This document shows, one piece after another, positions 25,300-33,620 of a stretch of 64,000 bases of DNA (the first letter of the stretch is position 1; every line of letters begins with the position of its first letter). The DNA is taken from assembly GCF_029168315.1 (NCBI RefSeq), contig NZ_JARGYD010000002.1:310001-374000 (forward strand). Reading direction: 5' to 3'. Origin of the DNA: Psychromarinibacter halotolerans (GTDB taxonomy: Bacteria; Pseudomonadota; Alphaproteobacteria; Rhodobacterales; Rhodobacteraceae). The notes under the pieces were generated by a model, which made no database searches, was not told the origin of the DNA, and saw only the letters and a program-made list of their open reading frames with translations. Made by a program: the position numbers and the translations under genes.

Positions 25300-26925
25300 T
25301 CAGGCGATGCGGGACAGCACGCCCTCGGCCCACCTGTGCGACGCCATGCCGAAGCAGTCATGAAGGCTGTCGGCGGCAATCACGCTGCCCAGCGCCAGCC
25401 GTCCCAGCAGGCAAAGACCGGGCACGGGCCGACCGTCGCGGTCGACCAGCCGCCCATCGGCCGCCGTGCGGGCGGCAAGGTCCTCGGGCGCCGTCAGCCA
25501 GCCCGCCTCCATCAGCCCCGGCACCGGCCCGTCCACCAACTGCGCGGGGTCGGGGGACGGCAACACGGCGTCGATCATGACGTCGGCGGTCACGTCCTCG
25601 CCGTTCGCCGTCAGGCGCCAGCCCGCGTCGACTAGCGCGATGCCGGGGTCGCAGGACAGCCGCGTCGTGACGATGCCCGCCTCGATCAGCGCGTGCAGTT
25701 CGCGACACGCATCGACCGGGGGACCGTAGGAATAGCGTTTCAGACCCTCGTCGAACCCCACGATCAGCGCGGCGGTGTCCGGCGCGGTGTCCGCTGGGTT
25801 ATAGCCCTGCCGCAGCTGGTCCTGCCATTTGCGCCAGACCTGCCCGACGGCATATCCAATCGACGGCGGCTTGCTGCCAGCGGCCATCGCAATCCCGTCG
25901 TTCAGCGTGTCGAGCGCGGATTGGCTGTCCTGCGAACCGGGATCCGACCATTCGGTGTCCAGCCACTCGGCCACGGCGTCGGCTCCGGTCTTCGCGCTGC
26001 TGGCCGCAAGGATGCGGTGCACCGGCGGCACAAGGCTGTCGCTGATCCGCTGGCGCGCTGTCTCGGGCGTTCCGCAGGCTGCCGTCGCGATCGCTTGCTC
26101 GAACACGGTGGTTTCATCAGGCAGAGGGTCGAAACGCGCGTCGATCTCTTCTGTCTCTGGCTTCGGGAACGGGGGCTGGCCGTCCAAGGAAAAGGGCACG
26201 ATGCGGCGCGGTTCGTTGCCGGACGGCTGATACCCGGTGCTGGTGAACCGTCCGCCAAGGCCTTGGGTCAGCACGCGCAGCACGTCGAAAGACGACAGGG
26301 CAAACCCGCGCACCGCGACCGTCCTTCCGGCCCAGTCTTCCGCTTTCCGAAGCAGGTCCTTCGCCGGATAGACCTGCGCAAGCGCGCATCCCGTCCGCGA
26401 CGCATGCGCCTGCCAGTCCGCCAGTTGCGGATCGGGCTTCGTCTTGGGCTGGCCCGGCACAAGCAGGACCTCGGCATAGGGGCCGTGGGCATGGTCGCCG
26501 GTCTGCACCAGCCACCCGTCGCCCTCGCGGCGCACAGCGTCGACATGTTCGGCAATCCGGGACAGCGCGACGCCCTGCGACCGGTCCAACGCATCCAGTC
26601 GATGCTGGATATACGCGCCCAGCCGCGCCCGGGGCGGAAAGTCGTCCGGCCCGATGGGCGGATCAAGCCAATCCGCCAAGGGCCGCACGTTCAAACTGTC
26701 CGGCGCGCGCAGGTCGATGTCGCGCATCGGTATGTTCAACCGGCACAGCGGGCTTTCATCGGGATCGAAGTTCGGCCCAGCGCCCGGAGCCGGAAAAGGA
26801 TCGAACACATCGACCGACAGCCGCAGTCCCCGCGTTTCGGCAAGGGCCGCCAGCGCCTCAAGCGCACCAACGCCCCGCGGGCCAAGCCCGATGACGGCAA
26901 TTCGCCTGTCGTCCCCAGCGTTCAT
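25300..26925 (-). CDS. FAD/NAD(P)-binding oxidoreductase-like protein (NAD_binding_9 family)
   Basis: A 541-residue protein with an N-terminal Rossmann motif (IAVIGLGPRGVGALEALAAL) followed by FNIP-like region LCRLNIPMRDIDLR, both typical of the FAD-NAD(P)-binding family related to lysine/ornithine N-monooxygenases. A second nucleotide-binding-like stretch is VAVRGFALSSFDVLRVL near residue 205. The C-terminus GSVIAADSLHDCFG resembles others in the family. Start MNAGDDRR at 26925 follows GGAAGGA. Function is unknown; redox, not transport, is all that can be said. It is divergent from the Crp/Fnr gene. Confidence 0.65.
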   Translation of the reverse strand: MNAGDDRRIAVIGLGPRGVGALEALAALAETRGLRLSVDVFDPFPAPGAGPNFDPDESPLCRLNIPMRDIDLRAPDSLNVRPLADWLDPPIGPDDFPPRARLGAYIQHRLDALDRSQGVALSRIAEHVDAVRREGDGWLVQTGDHAHGPYAEVLLVPGQPKTKPDPQLADWQAHASRTGCALAQVYPAKDLLRKAEDWAGRTVAVRGFALSSFDVLRVLTQGLGGRFTSTGYQPSGNEPRRIVPFSLDGQPPFPKPETEEIDARFDPLPDETTVFEQAIATAACGTPETARQRISDSLVPPVHRILAASSAKTGADAVAEWLDTEWSDPGSQDSQSALDTLNDGIAMAAGSKPPSIGYAVGQVWRKWQDQLRQGYNPADTAPDTAALIVGFDEGLKRYSYGPPVDACRELHALIEAGIVTTRLSCDPGIALVDAGWRLTANGEDVTADVMIDAVLPSPDPAQLVDGPVPGLMEAGWLTAPEDLAARTAADGRLVDRDGRPVPGLCLLGRLALGSVIAADSLHDCFGMASHRWAEGVLSRIA

Positions 26926-27072
26926 TTCCGATCCTTCCCGCATACCTCAGCCCTCAGATAGCCCGGGCGTGACGCGAACCTAGGGCGCTGGAAGACCCCC
27001 TGTGCGGCACCGCCAACCGTCTGCCGCCAATGACCCTGCGGAATGAAGGCCACCTTGGAACAAAACCTCAGG

Positions 27073-27101
27073 AACGATGCGTGCGCTTGCATCGTTATAG
27101 T
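27073..27101 (+). promoter_or_regulatory. Inverted repeat and possible promoter upstream of the Crp/Fnr gene
   Basis: AACGATGC and GCATCGTT form a perfect 8-bp inverted repeat with an 8-nt spacer (27073-27096). The same bases read GGAAC-N17-CGTT (from 27071), like EcfG-type stress promoters of alphaproteobacteria, and also touch a TATAGT -10 box (27096-27101) that has no good -35. Which reading is right is open. Confidence 0.4.
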
Positions 27102-27131
27102 ACGAGCGGACGTTGAAGATCGCCGCCATGT

Positions 27132-27143
27132 TAACATATGTTA
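27132..27143. promoter_or_regulatory. Perfect palindrome TAACATATGTTA upstream of the Crp/Fnr gene
   Basis: This 12-bp perfect palindrome lies 49 nt before the regulator start. The 8-mer GTTAACAT found here (27130-27137) recurs at 27957-27964 before the kinase gene. A dimeric regulator site, perhaps for the encoded protein itself, is plausible. Confidence 0.45.
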
Positions 27144-27192
27144 GGAATAGACGTCTCAGAAGCAAGACCCGGCAGGGTGCAGAAGGATATCG

Positions 27193-27933
27193 ATGACGGA
27201 AGACGCTTATCCCTACACGCGGCGATTCCTGCAGGGCCGGTCGCGGGAAGCCCTGTCGGAACGCGAAAAGGCAGTGCTGGAGGGTCTCGTCGAAGATGTC
27301 GAACGCTTCACGGCGCCGCACACCATCCTTGAACGCGGTACCTATCTTGAACGCAGCACGATCCTGATCGAAGGCACCCTTGCCCGCGTGATCCGCGAGG
27401 GCGACAAACGCCACATCGTCGCGCTGCACGTGCCCGGCGACTTTGTCGATCTGCACGCCTTTGCCCTGAAGCGGCTGGACCACGACATCGTGTCGATCGG
27501 GTCGGTGCAGATCGGCTATGCCCTCCACACCCGCATCCAAGAGGTTCTGGAAACCGAGCCGAACCTTGCGCGGATGCTGTGGTATTCGACCCTTCTCGAT
27601 GCCGCGATGCACCGCGAATGGATCATGAAGCTGGAACACCTTAGCGCGGACGGACGCCTTGCGCATCTTGTGGCAGAGATCTGGCAGCGGCTCGATTTCG
27701 TGGACCTGGCCGGAGAAAACGGGTTTTTCCTGCCGCTGACCCAGCAGGAACTGGCAGACGCCTGCGGAACGACCAGCATCCACATGAACCGGGTCGTGCG
27801 GAAGCTGCGCGAAAGCGGGATCGTCGACATCTCTCGCGGGCAGGTCACGGTGCTCGACAAGGAGGCATTGAAGAAACTCGGCGCCTTCGACACCGCCTAT
27901 CTCTACGGCCAAGGACCACTGAAGTTGACCTGA
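27193..27933 (+). CDS. Crp/Fnr-family transcriptional regulator
   Basis: A 246-residue protein with an N-terminal cyclic-nucleotide-binding-like beta barrel (about residues 35-120, including GDFVDLHAFALKRLDHDIV) and a C-terminal winged helix (LTQQELADACGTTSIHMNRVVRKLRESGIV, about 180-210). It lacks the N-terminal cysteines of oxygen-sensing FNR/FnrL, so it should not carry an Fe-S cluster. The recognition helix SIHMNRVVRKL differs from FNR's E-SR pattern. A palindrome 49 nt upstream suggests autoregulation. It is followed by a sensor kinase gene on the same strand. Confidence 0.9.
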   Translation: MTEDAYPYTRRFLQGRSREALSEREKAVLEGLVEDVERFTAPHTILERGTYLERSTILIEGTLARVIREGDKRHIVALHVPGDFVDLHAFALKRLDHDIVSIGSVQIGYALHTRIQEVLETEPNLARMLWYSTLLDAAMHREWIMKLEHLSADGRLAHLVAEIWQRLDFVDLAGENGFFLPLTQQELADACGTTSIHMNRVVRKLRESGIVDISRGQVTVLDKEALKKLGAFDTAYLYGQGPLKLT

Positions 27934-28044
27934 CCGGTTGACACCGGAGCATGAAAGTTAACATTGGGACAGTGACCGGCGACGTTCGTCCGGCACTTTG
28001 CGTCATACCATTGCGCCCACCACGGCGCTTAGGACAGCGACCCG

Positions 28045-28989
28045 ATGCCCTTAGAAGACGACCGTCTGAAACATGCCTTCGGCTTCGCTGGGATAGGCCG
28101 TTGGGAATTCTCCTACAAAGATCGGTCCCTGTTCCTTGATTCGGCATGCCGCGATCTGTTCGAGGTGTCGGAAGCCGAAGCCTCGTCCCAGACCGCGCTT
28201 ATGGCCCGCGTCGCGGAAGAGGACCGAGAGCGCGCCTTCGGTGCACTGGACGCCTTGTCGAAGGACGGCGAAGTCTACGACGAGACATTCCGGATGAACC
28301 TGCCCTCCGGCACTGAACGGTGGCTGCGCGGTGTCGCGCGATACCGTGCGTCCGAAGACGGGGATACGATCATCGGCGTCAGCTTCGACGTGACCACCGA
28401 GCAGAAGCTTTTGGCCGACCGTGAAATGCACCTGGCCGAGATCAACCACCGCATCAAGAACCTGTTCGCTCTTGTGTCGGCCATGATTTCCAACGCGTCT
28501 CGCGAAAGCACGGATAAGGCTGCGATGGTGGACAACCTGCGCGGCCGGGTGGCTGCGCTGGACCGCGCGCATTCACTTATGCTGAAAACCGACGTGAACC
28601 AGCCGGTTCCGCTGCGCGCCCTGATCGACCAGATCCTAGCGCCCGCACGCGGCGACCAGACGATCGAGATGACCGGCGAAGAGGTTCTGATTCCGGCCAA
28701 GGCGGCTACGTCGCTGGTTCTGATCCTGCACGAGTGGGTGACCAACTCGGCAAAATACGGATCATTGCGAGAGAAGGACGGCGCCATCCGCATCCATTGG
28801 GAGCCGTATGAAAATGGCGTGCACCTTGGATGGCGAGAGCGGGTGCCGGATTATGACACGGAGTCCTCAAAGGGCTTCGGCTCCAGCCTGATCCAGGCCG
28901 CCGCAATGCAGTTGCGGGCAGAAAAGGTCCGCCGGGTCGAAGACGGCTGGCTGTCCATCGACATGAAGCTGCCCCTGGACGGGTACTGA
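28045..28989 (+). CDS. PAS-domain HWE-family sensor histidine kinase
   Basis: A 314-residue soluble kinase: an N-terminal PAS domain (about residues 8-120, GIGRWEFSYKDRSLFLD) followed by an HWE/HisKA_2 kinase. The phosphoacceptor is His135 in EINHRIKNLF, the ATP-binding part has LILHEWVTNSAKYGSL with Asn234, and the W-x-E motif that names the family is seen in LGWRERV. No transmembrane segment or Cys for flavin binding (LOV) is visible. No response regulator lies next to it. In alphaproteobacteria such kinases often feed PhyR-type or LuxR-type pathways. Confidence 0.9.
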   Translation: MPLEDDRLKHAFGFAGIGRWEFSYKDRSLFLDSACRDLFEVSEAEASSQTALMARVAEEDRERAFGALDALSKDGEVYDETFRMNLPSGTERWLRGVARYRASEDGDTIIGVSFDVTTEQKLLADREMHLAEINHRIKNLFALVSAMISNASRESTDKAAMVDNLRGRVAALDRAHSLMLKTDVNQPVPLRALIDQILAPARGDQTIEMTGEEVLIPAKAATSLVLILHEWVTNSAKYGSLREKDGAIRIHWEPYENGVHLGWRERVPDYDTESSKGFGSSLIQAAAMQLRAEKVRRVEDGWLSIDMKLPLDGY

Positions 28990-29034
28990 CCCGCCCCGAG
29001 TGCGAGGATGCGCCGGCGCTGTCGCTTCAGCAGG

Positions 29035-29243
29035 AAATCGCTTTCCGTCACGCCGGTCGCCTGATCCAGTGCGATGCGCATGTCGGCGCCGCCGTCGCCG
29101 TCGGCATCCACGAACACGATGATGTCGCTCTAGGTGTCCACGTGGGTTCGGATGCCGGGTCCCGACCCGGTGTAAGGGCCAAGGATCGACAGATCGAACG
29201 CCCCGGACAGCATACCGCTGAAGTTCAGGATGTCCGGGTTCAT
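29035..29243 (-). pseudogene. Degraded C-terminal end of an RTX/serralysin-like secreted protein
   Basis: The minus strand reads MNPDILNFSGMLSGAFDLSI, then after an in-frame TAG (about 29130) continues DIIVFVDADGDGGADMRIAL and finally GVTESDFLL. The second part closely follows the usual end of serralysin-type and RTX proteins, V-x-x-D-x-D-G-D-G-x-A-D-x-x-I-x-L ... L-x-x-x-D-F-I-L. The usual stop after the final Leu is lost and reading continues into KRQRRR. No upstream RTX repeats or secretion genes remain. This is a relic; the flanking bases 28990-29034 and 29244-29457 hold nothing recognisable. Confidence 0.6.
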
Positions 29244-29457
29244 GCCCTCCGATCACCCCGGATCGCTTCAGCACGGAAAACCGAATCGATGGGCGGATAG
29301 TACAGCATGGTGGGTTCTGCCCGGCGCAGGTCGGGGACGACGCATCGCTGCTTGGCGACCATCGCTGGAATGACGTCCGAGTGACTGCCCGGCCACGCGA
29401 AACCGCGTGCGACGATCCCGGCGCACGAAACTCACGAAAATGATTCTGGAGGTTCAG

Positions 29458-29533
29458 TGGTGAGCCGTGCAGGATTCGAACCTGCGACCCACTGATTAAA
29501 AGTCAGTTGCTCTACCAACTGAGCTAACGGCCC
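29458..29533 (-). tRNA. tRNA-Lys (TTT)
   Basis: The minus strand reads from GGGCCGT to ACGGCTC-ACCA as a complete 76-nt tRNA with encoded CCA. Acceptor stem GGGCCGT/ACGGCTC, D-loop TTGGTAG, anticodon stem-loop CTGACTTTTAATCAG with anticodon TTT, and TpsiC arm GCAGGTTCGAATCCTGC are all present. The decayed RTX-like fragment lies on its 3' side. Confidence 0.97.
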
Positions 29534-29641
29534 ACTCGAGGCGCCTACCTAGGGAACCGGCCAAACGCGGTCAAGGCCAAAAATCACCCCTAACGTTACG
29601 ACCTCTGGATTCATATTCGATGCGGGGATATATGCGCCGCC

Positions 29642-30478
29642 ATGCGTGACGATGGACATCATAACGGCTTGGCCTTCATGAAGATGCATGGCCTTGGAAA
29701 CGACTTCGTGGTGATCGACCGCCGCGCGGGCGGCGCCCCCGTGTCCGAGGCTTTGGCCCGCGCTCTCGGAGACCGGCACATGGGCGTCGGATTCGACCAG
29801 CTGGCCGCGATCGACGCAGACGACGGATCGGACGCCCGGCTGACATTCTACAATTCCGATGGCTCGATCGCGGGCGCCTGCGGCAACGCCACCCGCTGCA
29901 TCGCGCGGTTCCTGATGGACGACACCGGCCGCGACAGCCTGACCCTGCGCACCGAGCGCGGGCTGCTGGCCGCCGAAAATGCCGGGAACGGCCTGACGCG
30001 CGTGAACATGGGCGCGCCGCTGTTGGACTGGGCCGACGTCCCGCTGGTGTCCGAGATGGACACGCTGGACCTGCCGATGCCCGGCCATCCCGTGGCCACC
30101 GGCATGGGCAATCCGCACTGCACCTTCTTCGTGGACGACGCGGAAGAGATCGACCTGTCCGCACGCGGCCCCGAGATCGAACACCATCCGTTCTTCCCCG
30201 AACGCACCAACGTCCAATTTGCCCATGTCATCGGCCCCGACCACCTGCGGATGCGGGTGTGGGAACGCGGCGCGGGCGTGACGCTGGCGTCGGGTTCGTC
30301 CTCCTGCGCCACCGCCGTGGCCGCGGCGCGGCGCGGGCTGACCGGGCGCCACGTCACCATCACGCTCGATGGTGGCGACATCGACATCGACTGGCGCGAC
30401 GACGGGGTCTGGATGACCGGCCCGACCGCCCATGTCTTCACCGGCCACCTGACCGCCGCCTTTCTGGATTCGCTGTAG
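29642..30478 (+). CDS. dapF: Diaminopimelate epimerase, DapF
   Basis: A 278-residue DapF converting LL- to meso-diaminopimelate for peptidoglycan and lysine. Family landmarks are KMHGLGNDFVVID (residue 14 on), Cys80 in GACGNATRC and ERGAGVT near residue 209. The second catalytic position, normally Cys in A-C-G-S-G-A-C, is Ser217 here (ASGSSSC), with only the later Cys222 kept. The N-terminus could start at 29642 or at Met13 (29678). The gene abuts mtaB with no gap. Confidence 0.9.
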   Translation: MRDDGHHNGLAFMKMHGLGNDFVVIDRRAGGAPVSEALARALGDRHMGVGFDQLAAIDADDGSDARLTFYNSDGSIAGACGNATRCIARFLMDDTGRDSLTLRTERGLLAAENAGNGLTRVNMGAPLLDWADVPLVSEMDTLDLPMPGHPVATGMGNPHCTFFVDDAEEIDLSARGPEIEHHPFFPERTNVQFAHVIGPDHLRMRVWERGAGVTLASGSSSCATAVAAARRGLTGRHVTITLDGGDIDIDWRDDGVWMTGPTAHVFTGHLTAAFLDSL

Positions 30479-31741
30479 ATGGACCGCCGCGCCCCCGTTT
30501 TCGCCACCCTCGGCTGCCGGCTGAACGCCTACGAGACCGAGGCGATGAAAGACCTTGCCGCCGCGCATGGGGTCGAGGACGCCGTCGTCGTGAACACCTG
30601 CGCCGTGACCTCCGAGGCCGTGCGCAAGGCGCGGCAAGAGATCCGCCGCCTGCGCCGCGAGAACCCGAACGCCAAGGTCATCGTCACCGGCTGCGCCGCG
30701 CAGACCGACCCCGACAGCTTTGCCGCGATGGACGAGGTCGACTTGGTGGTCGGCAACGCCGAGAAGATGCAGCCGCAGACATGGGCCAACATGGCGCCCG
30801 ACCTGATCGGCCAAACGGAACCCGTGCAGGTCGACGACATCATGTCGGTGACCGAAACGGCGGGCCACCTGATCGACGGGTTCGGCACGCGAAGCCGGGC
30901 CTACGTCCAGATCCAGAACGGCTGCGATCACCGCTGCACCTTCTGCATCATCCCCTTCGGGCGCGGCAACTCGCGCTCGGTTCCCGCGGGCGTCGCGGTG
31001 GACCAGATCCGGCGGCTGGTGGACCGGGGCTATAACGAGGTAGTGCTGACCGGGGTCGACATGACCTCGTGGGGGCAGGACCTGCCGGGTGCGCCGCGGC
31101 TGGGCGACCTTGTGATGCGGATCCTGAAACTGGTGCCGGACCTGCCGCGGCTGCGGATCAGCTCGATCGATTCCATCGAGGCCGACGACAACCTGATGCG
31201 CGCCATTGCCGAGGAACCCCGGCTGATGCCGCACCTGCACCTGTCGCTTCAGGCCGGGGACGACATGATCCTGAAGCGGATGAAGCGGCGCCACCTGCGC
31301 GACGACGCCATCCGCTTCTGCGAAGAGGCGCGCCGCCTGCGGCCCGACATGACCTTCGGCGCCGACATCATCGCCGGCTTCCCGACCGAGACAGAGGCGA
31401 TGTTCCAGAACTCGCTGAAGCTGGTCGAGGACTGCGACCTGACGTGGCTGCATGTCTTTCCCTACTCGCCCCGCCCCGGCACCCCCGCCGCGCGGATGCC
31501 GCAGGTGAACGGCAAGGCGATCAAGGACCGTGCCGCCCGGCTGCGCGCCGCCGGGGACGCCGCCGTCGCGCGGCACCTTGCCACGCGAGTCGGATGCGAC
31601 CACGCGGTGCTGATGGAAAATCCGCACATGGGCCGCACCGAACAGTTCACCGAAGTCACCTTCGCCGCGCCGCAGGTCGAGGGCAGCATCGTGCGAACCC
31701 GCATCGCAGGCGTCGACGGCACGCGTCTGATCGCGGGCTGA
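30479..31741 (+). CDS. mtaB: tRNA ms2t6A37 methylthiotransferase MtaB
   Basis: A 420-residue radical-SAM methylthiotransferase. Cys13 (GCRLNAYET), Cys41 and Cys72 bind the auxiliary cluster; Cys149, Cys153 and Cys156 (GCDHRCTFC) bind the SAM cluster. The N-terminus TLGCRLNAYETEAM identifies MtaB rather than MiaB or RimO. It adds a methylthio group to t6A37 in tRNAs decoding ANN codons, including Lys. A TRAM-like domain is reduced at the C-terminus. It lies directly after dapF and overlaps the next start (TGATG). Confidence 0.92.
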   Translation: MDRRAPVFATLGCRLNAYETEAMKDLAAAHGVEDAVVVNTCAVTSEAVRKARQEIRRLRRENPNAKVIVTGCAAQTDPDSFAAMDEVDLVVGNAEKMQPQTWANMAPDLIGQTEPVQVDDIMSVTETAGHLIDGFGTRSRAYVQIQNGCDHRCTFCIIPFGRGNSRSVPAGVAVDQIRRLVDRGYNEVVLTGVDMTSWGQDLPGAPRLGDLVMRILKLVPDLPRLRISSIDSIEADDNLMRAIAEEPRLMPHLHLSLQAGDDMILKRMKRRHLRDDAIRFCEEARRLRPDMTFGADIIAGFPTETEAMFQNSLKLVEDCDLTWLHVFPYSPRPGTPAARMPQVNGKAIKDRAARLRAAGDAAVARHLATRVGCDHAVLMENPHMGRTEQFTEVTFAAPQVEGSIVRTRIAGVDGTRLIAG

Positions 31742-32364
31742 TGCACCCGAACCCGGCCTTCCGGAAAACCGGCCGCGACCGGAACGTGGCCTTCGCCCGC
31801 GACCGCGGCTTCGGCACGCTGGCGGTGAACGGCGACGCCGCGCCGCTGCTGTCGCACATCCCCTTCGTCCTGTCCGAAGACGGTGCGACCGCCGAACTGC
31901 ACCTTGTCCGCTCGAACCCGATCACGGCGGCCTGCAAGACGGCGCTGCCCGCCACGCTCGCGGTGCAGGGGCCGGACAGCTATGTCTCGCCCGACTGGTA
32001 CGGCATCGACGATCAGGTGCCGACATGGAACTACGTCGCCGTCCATCTGCGCGGGCGGCTAGAGCGTCAGCCGCAGGACAGCCTGCGCCCGATGCTCGAC
32101 CGTCTGTCCGCCGCCTTCGAAGACCGCTTGGCGCCAAAGCCCGCGTGGCTGGCCGACAAGATGCCGGCCGACGCGCTGGACCGGATGCTGCGGATGATCG
32201 TGCCTTTCGTGCTGCACGTCGACGGGATCGACAGCACATGGAAGCTGGGCCAGAACAAGGACGACGCTGTCCGCCTAAGGGCCGCCGACGCAGTGGAACG
32301 CGACGGGATCGGACACGAGCCGGCACAGCTTGCCGCCACGATGCGCACACCTCCAGAGGGCTGA
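31741..32364 (+). CDS. PaiB-like FMN-binding protein
   Basis: A 207-residue protein of the PaiB/FMN-binding negative regulator family: MHPNPAFR at the start, DRGFGTLAVNG, LSHIPFVLSEDG, GPDSYVSPDWYG and the flavin-type VPTWNYVAVHLRG in the middle, and KLGQNKDDAVR near the end. Bacillus PaiB influences sporulation and degradative enzyme genes; the role in proteobacteria is not defined. Its ATG overlaps the mtaB stop by 1 nt, so it is part of the dapF-mtaB operon. Confidence 0.85.
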   Translation: MHPNPAFRKTGRDRNVAFARDRGFGTLAVNGDAAPLLSHIPFVLSEDGATAELHLVRSNPITAACKTALPATLAVQGPDSYVSPDWYGIDDQVPTWNYVAVHLRGRLERQPQDSLRPMLDRLSAAFEDRLAPKPAWLADKMPADALDRMLRMIVPFVLHVDGIDSTWKLGQNKDDAVRLRAADAVERDGIGHEPAQLAATMRTPPEG

Positions 32365-32390
32365 CGCTGCGTCACCTAAATATATTCAAA

Positions 32391-32404
32391 ATGATCTATA
32401 TCAA
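32391..32404. promoter_or_regulatory. FNR/FnrL-like box upstream of the cytochrome c gene
   Basis: ATGATCTATATCAA matches the FNR-type consensus TTGAT-N4-ATCAA at nine of ten defined positions and lies 70 nt before the cytochrome start in an AT-rich patch. This suggests oxygen- or nitric-oxide-linked control. The regulator itself is not in the window. Confidence 0.6.
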
Positions 32405-32474
32405 AGCAGGGCGCACCCCGCCCCGGCAGGCTTGATCGCAGAAACGCGCGGATACGGCTGCTAGGGAGGAGACC

Positions 32475-32879
32475 ATGCGGCATACGATCCTGGTTGTTTC
32501 ATTAACGGTACTCTCCACGTTCGGAGGGGCACAGGCTCAGGACGCGGGCGTAGGAGGCGCCCTGTTCGCACAGTACTGCGCCACCTGCCACGGGACCGAC
32601 GCCATGGGCGACGGTCCGCTCAACGACCTGATGACCACCAAGGCGCCGGACCTCACCGGCCTGAGCGCCCGGAACGACGGGTCCTACCCGATGCTCGAGG
32701 TGATCCATATCATCGACGGCCGGACCGGACTGCGTGGTCATGGCGGGCCGATGCCAACCTATGGCAGCGTGTTCGACGACGAGCACGGCCAGTCCGGGTC
32801 GGGCGACTACAGCGCGATCCTCGAAACCCGAGGCCGGATCCTCTCGCTGGCGATGTTCCTCGAATCGATCCAGCAATGA
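32475..32879 (+). CDS. Small secreted c-type cytochrome
   Basis: A 134-residue protein with a signal peptide (MRHTILVVSLTVLSTFGGAQAQ) and one haem-binding motif CATCH (about residues 35-39). A likely axial Met is in GPMPTYG near residue 93. It is a class I-like mono-haem cytochrome, similar in pattern to subunits or partners of oxidases and denitrification enzymes. An FNR-like box upstream fits use under low oxygen. The specific partner is not visible. Confidence 0.85.
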   Translation: MRHTILVVSLTVLSTFGGAQAQDAGVGGALFAQYCATCHGTDAMGDGPLNDLMTTKAPDLTGLSARNDGSYPMLEVIHIIDGRTGLRGHGGPMPTYGSVFDDEHGQSGSGDYSAILETRGRILSLAMFLESIQQ

Positions 32880-32883
32880 CCCG

Positions 32884-32915
32884 GTCGCCGGGCCCGTCAC
32901 TCCGGGCCCGGCGAC
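32884..32915 (+). terminator. GC-rich hairpin after the cytochrome c gene
   Basis: A 12-bp stem, GTCGCCGGGCCC/GGGCCCGGCGAC with an 8-nt loop, starts 4 nt after the stop codon. No T-run follows, so it may stop transcription weakly or protect the mRNA end. Confidence 0.6.
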
Positions 32916-32991
32916 ACCATCGTCCTGCCATTGGACAGTCGGTCGCCACGGCCCTAAGACGTCGGTCACCACAACCGGAGCCCCGACCGTC

Positions 32992-33597
32992 ATGATGAAG
33001 CTTTTCGACAGCCCCCCGTCGCCTTTCTGCCGCAAGGTCCGCGTGCTTCTGCACGAATCCGGCCAGACCGGATCGGTCACGATGGTCCCGACCACCGGCA
33101 ACCCTGTCGCGGACGAGGCGCCGTTCACCGAAAACCCGCTGGGCAAGATCCCCTGCCTCGCACGCGACGACGGCGGCCCGATGTTCGACAGCCGCGTGAT
33201 CTGCCGCTACCTCGACACCCGTTTCGACGCCGGCCTTTACCCGCAGGACCGCATCTGGGACGTGCTGACGCTCGAGGCGCTGGCCGACGGCCTGATGGAT
33301 GCGGCGATCCTCGTGGTTTACGAATCGCGCTGGCGCCCGGAACAGGAACGGTCGGCGACATGGGTGGACGGCCAGTGGTTCAAGGTCACCCGCGCGCTCG
33401 ACGCCCTGAACGACGGCTGGATGCCCCACCTCGGCGGGCCGGTGGACATGGGGCAGATCGCTGTTGCCTGTGCGCTCGGCTACCTCGATTTCCGCCACGA
33501 CGACCGCGCATGGCGCACCGGACGAGAGGCGCTGGCCGGCTGGTACGAAACCTTCTCCGCCCGCGCGTCGATGCAGGCGACCCGCCCGGACGCCTAG
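32992..33597 (+). CDS. Glutathione S-transferase family protein
   Basis: A 201-residue GST: thioredoxin-fold N-terminus MMKLFDSPPSPFCRKVRVLLHE (S-P-F-C-R-K-V region), the NPLGKIPCLARDDG cis-proline loop, SRVICRYLD, then an all-helical C-terminal domain. Two neighbouring ATG codons (32992, 32995) could start it. The substrate is unknown. It follows the cytochrome gene and is followed by the first copy of the two-hairpin repeat. Confidence 0.88.
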   Translation: MMKLFDSPPSPFCRKVRVLLHESGQTGSVTMVPTTGNPVADEAPFTENPLGKIPCLARDDGGPMFDSRVICRYLDTRFDAGLYPQDRIWDVLTLEALADGLMDAAILVVYESRWRPEQERSATWVDGQWFKVTRALDALNDGWMPHLGGPVDMGQIAVACALGYLDFRHDDRAWRTGREALAGWYETFSARASMQATRPDA

Positions 33598-33620
33598 GCG
33601 CCGGGCCCCGGTCGGGCCAT

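Noticed and set aside
27193..27933. FNR-type oxygen sensor that might act on the FNR-like box at 32391
   Set aside because: The protein has no N-terminal cysteine cluster and its recognition helix differs from FNR, so it is unlikely to be the regulator of that box.
27130..27964. Shared 8-mer GTTAACAT before the Crp/Fnr and kinase genes as a common operator
   Set aside because: An 8-mer twice in 850 nt is weak evidence, and only the first copy is part of a palindrome.
28990..29533. Genomic island integrated at tRNA-Lys
   Set aside because: The RTX-like relic lies on the 3' side of the tRNA, but no direct repeat of the tRNA end and no integrase are found nearby, so no island boundary can be drawn.
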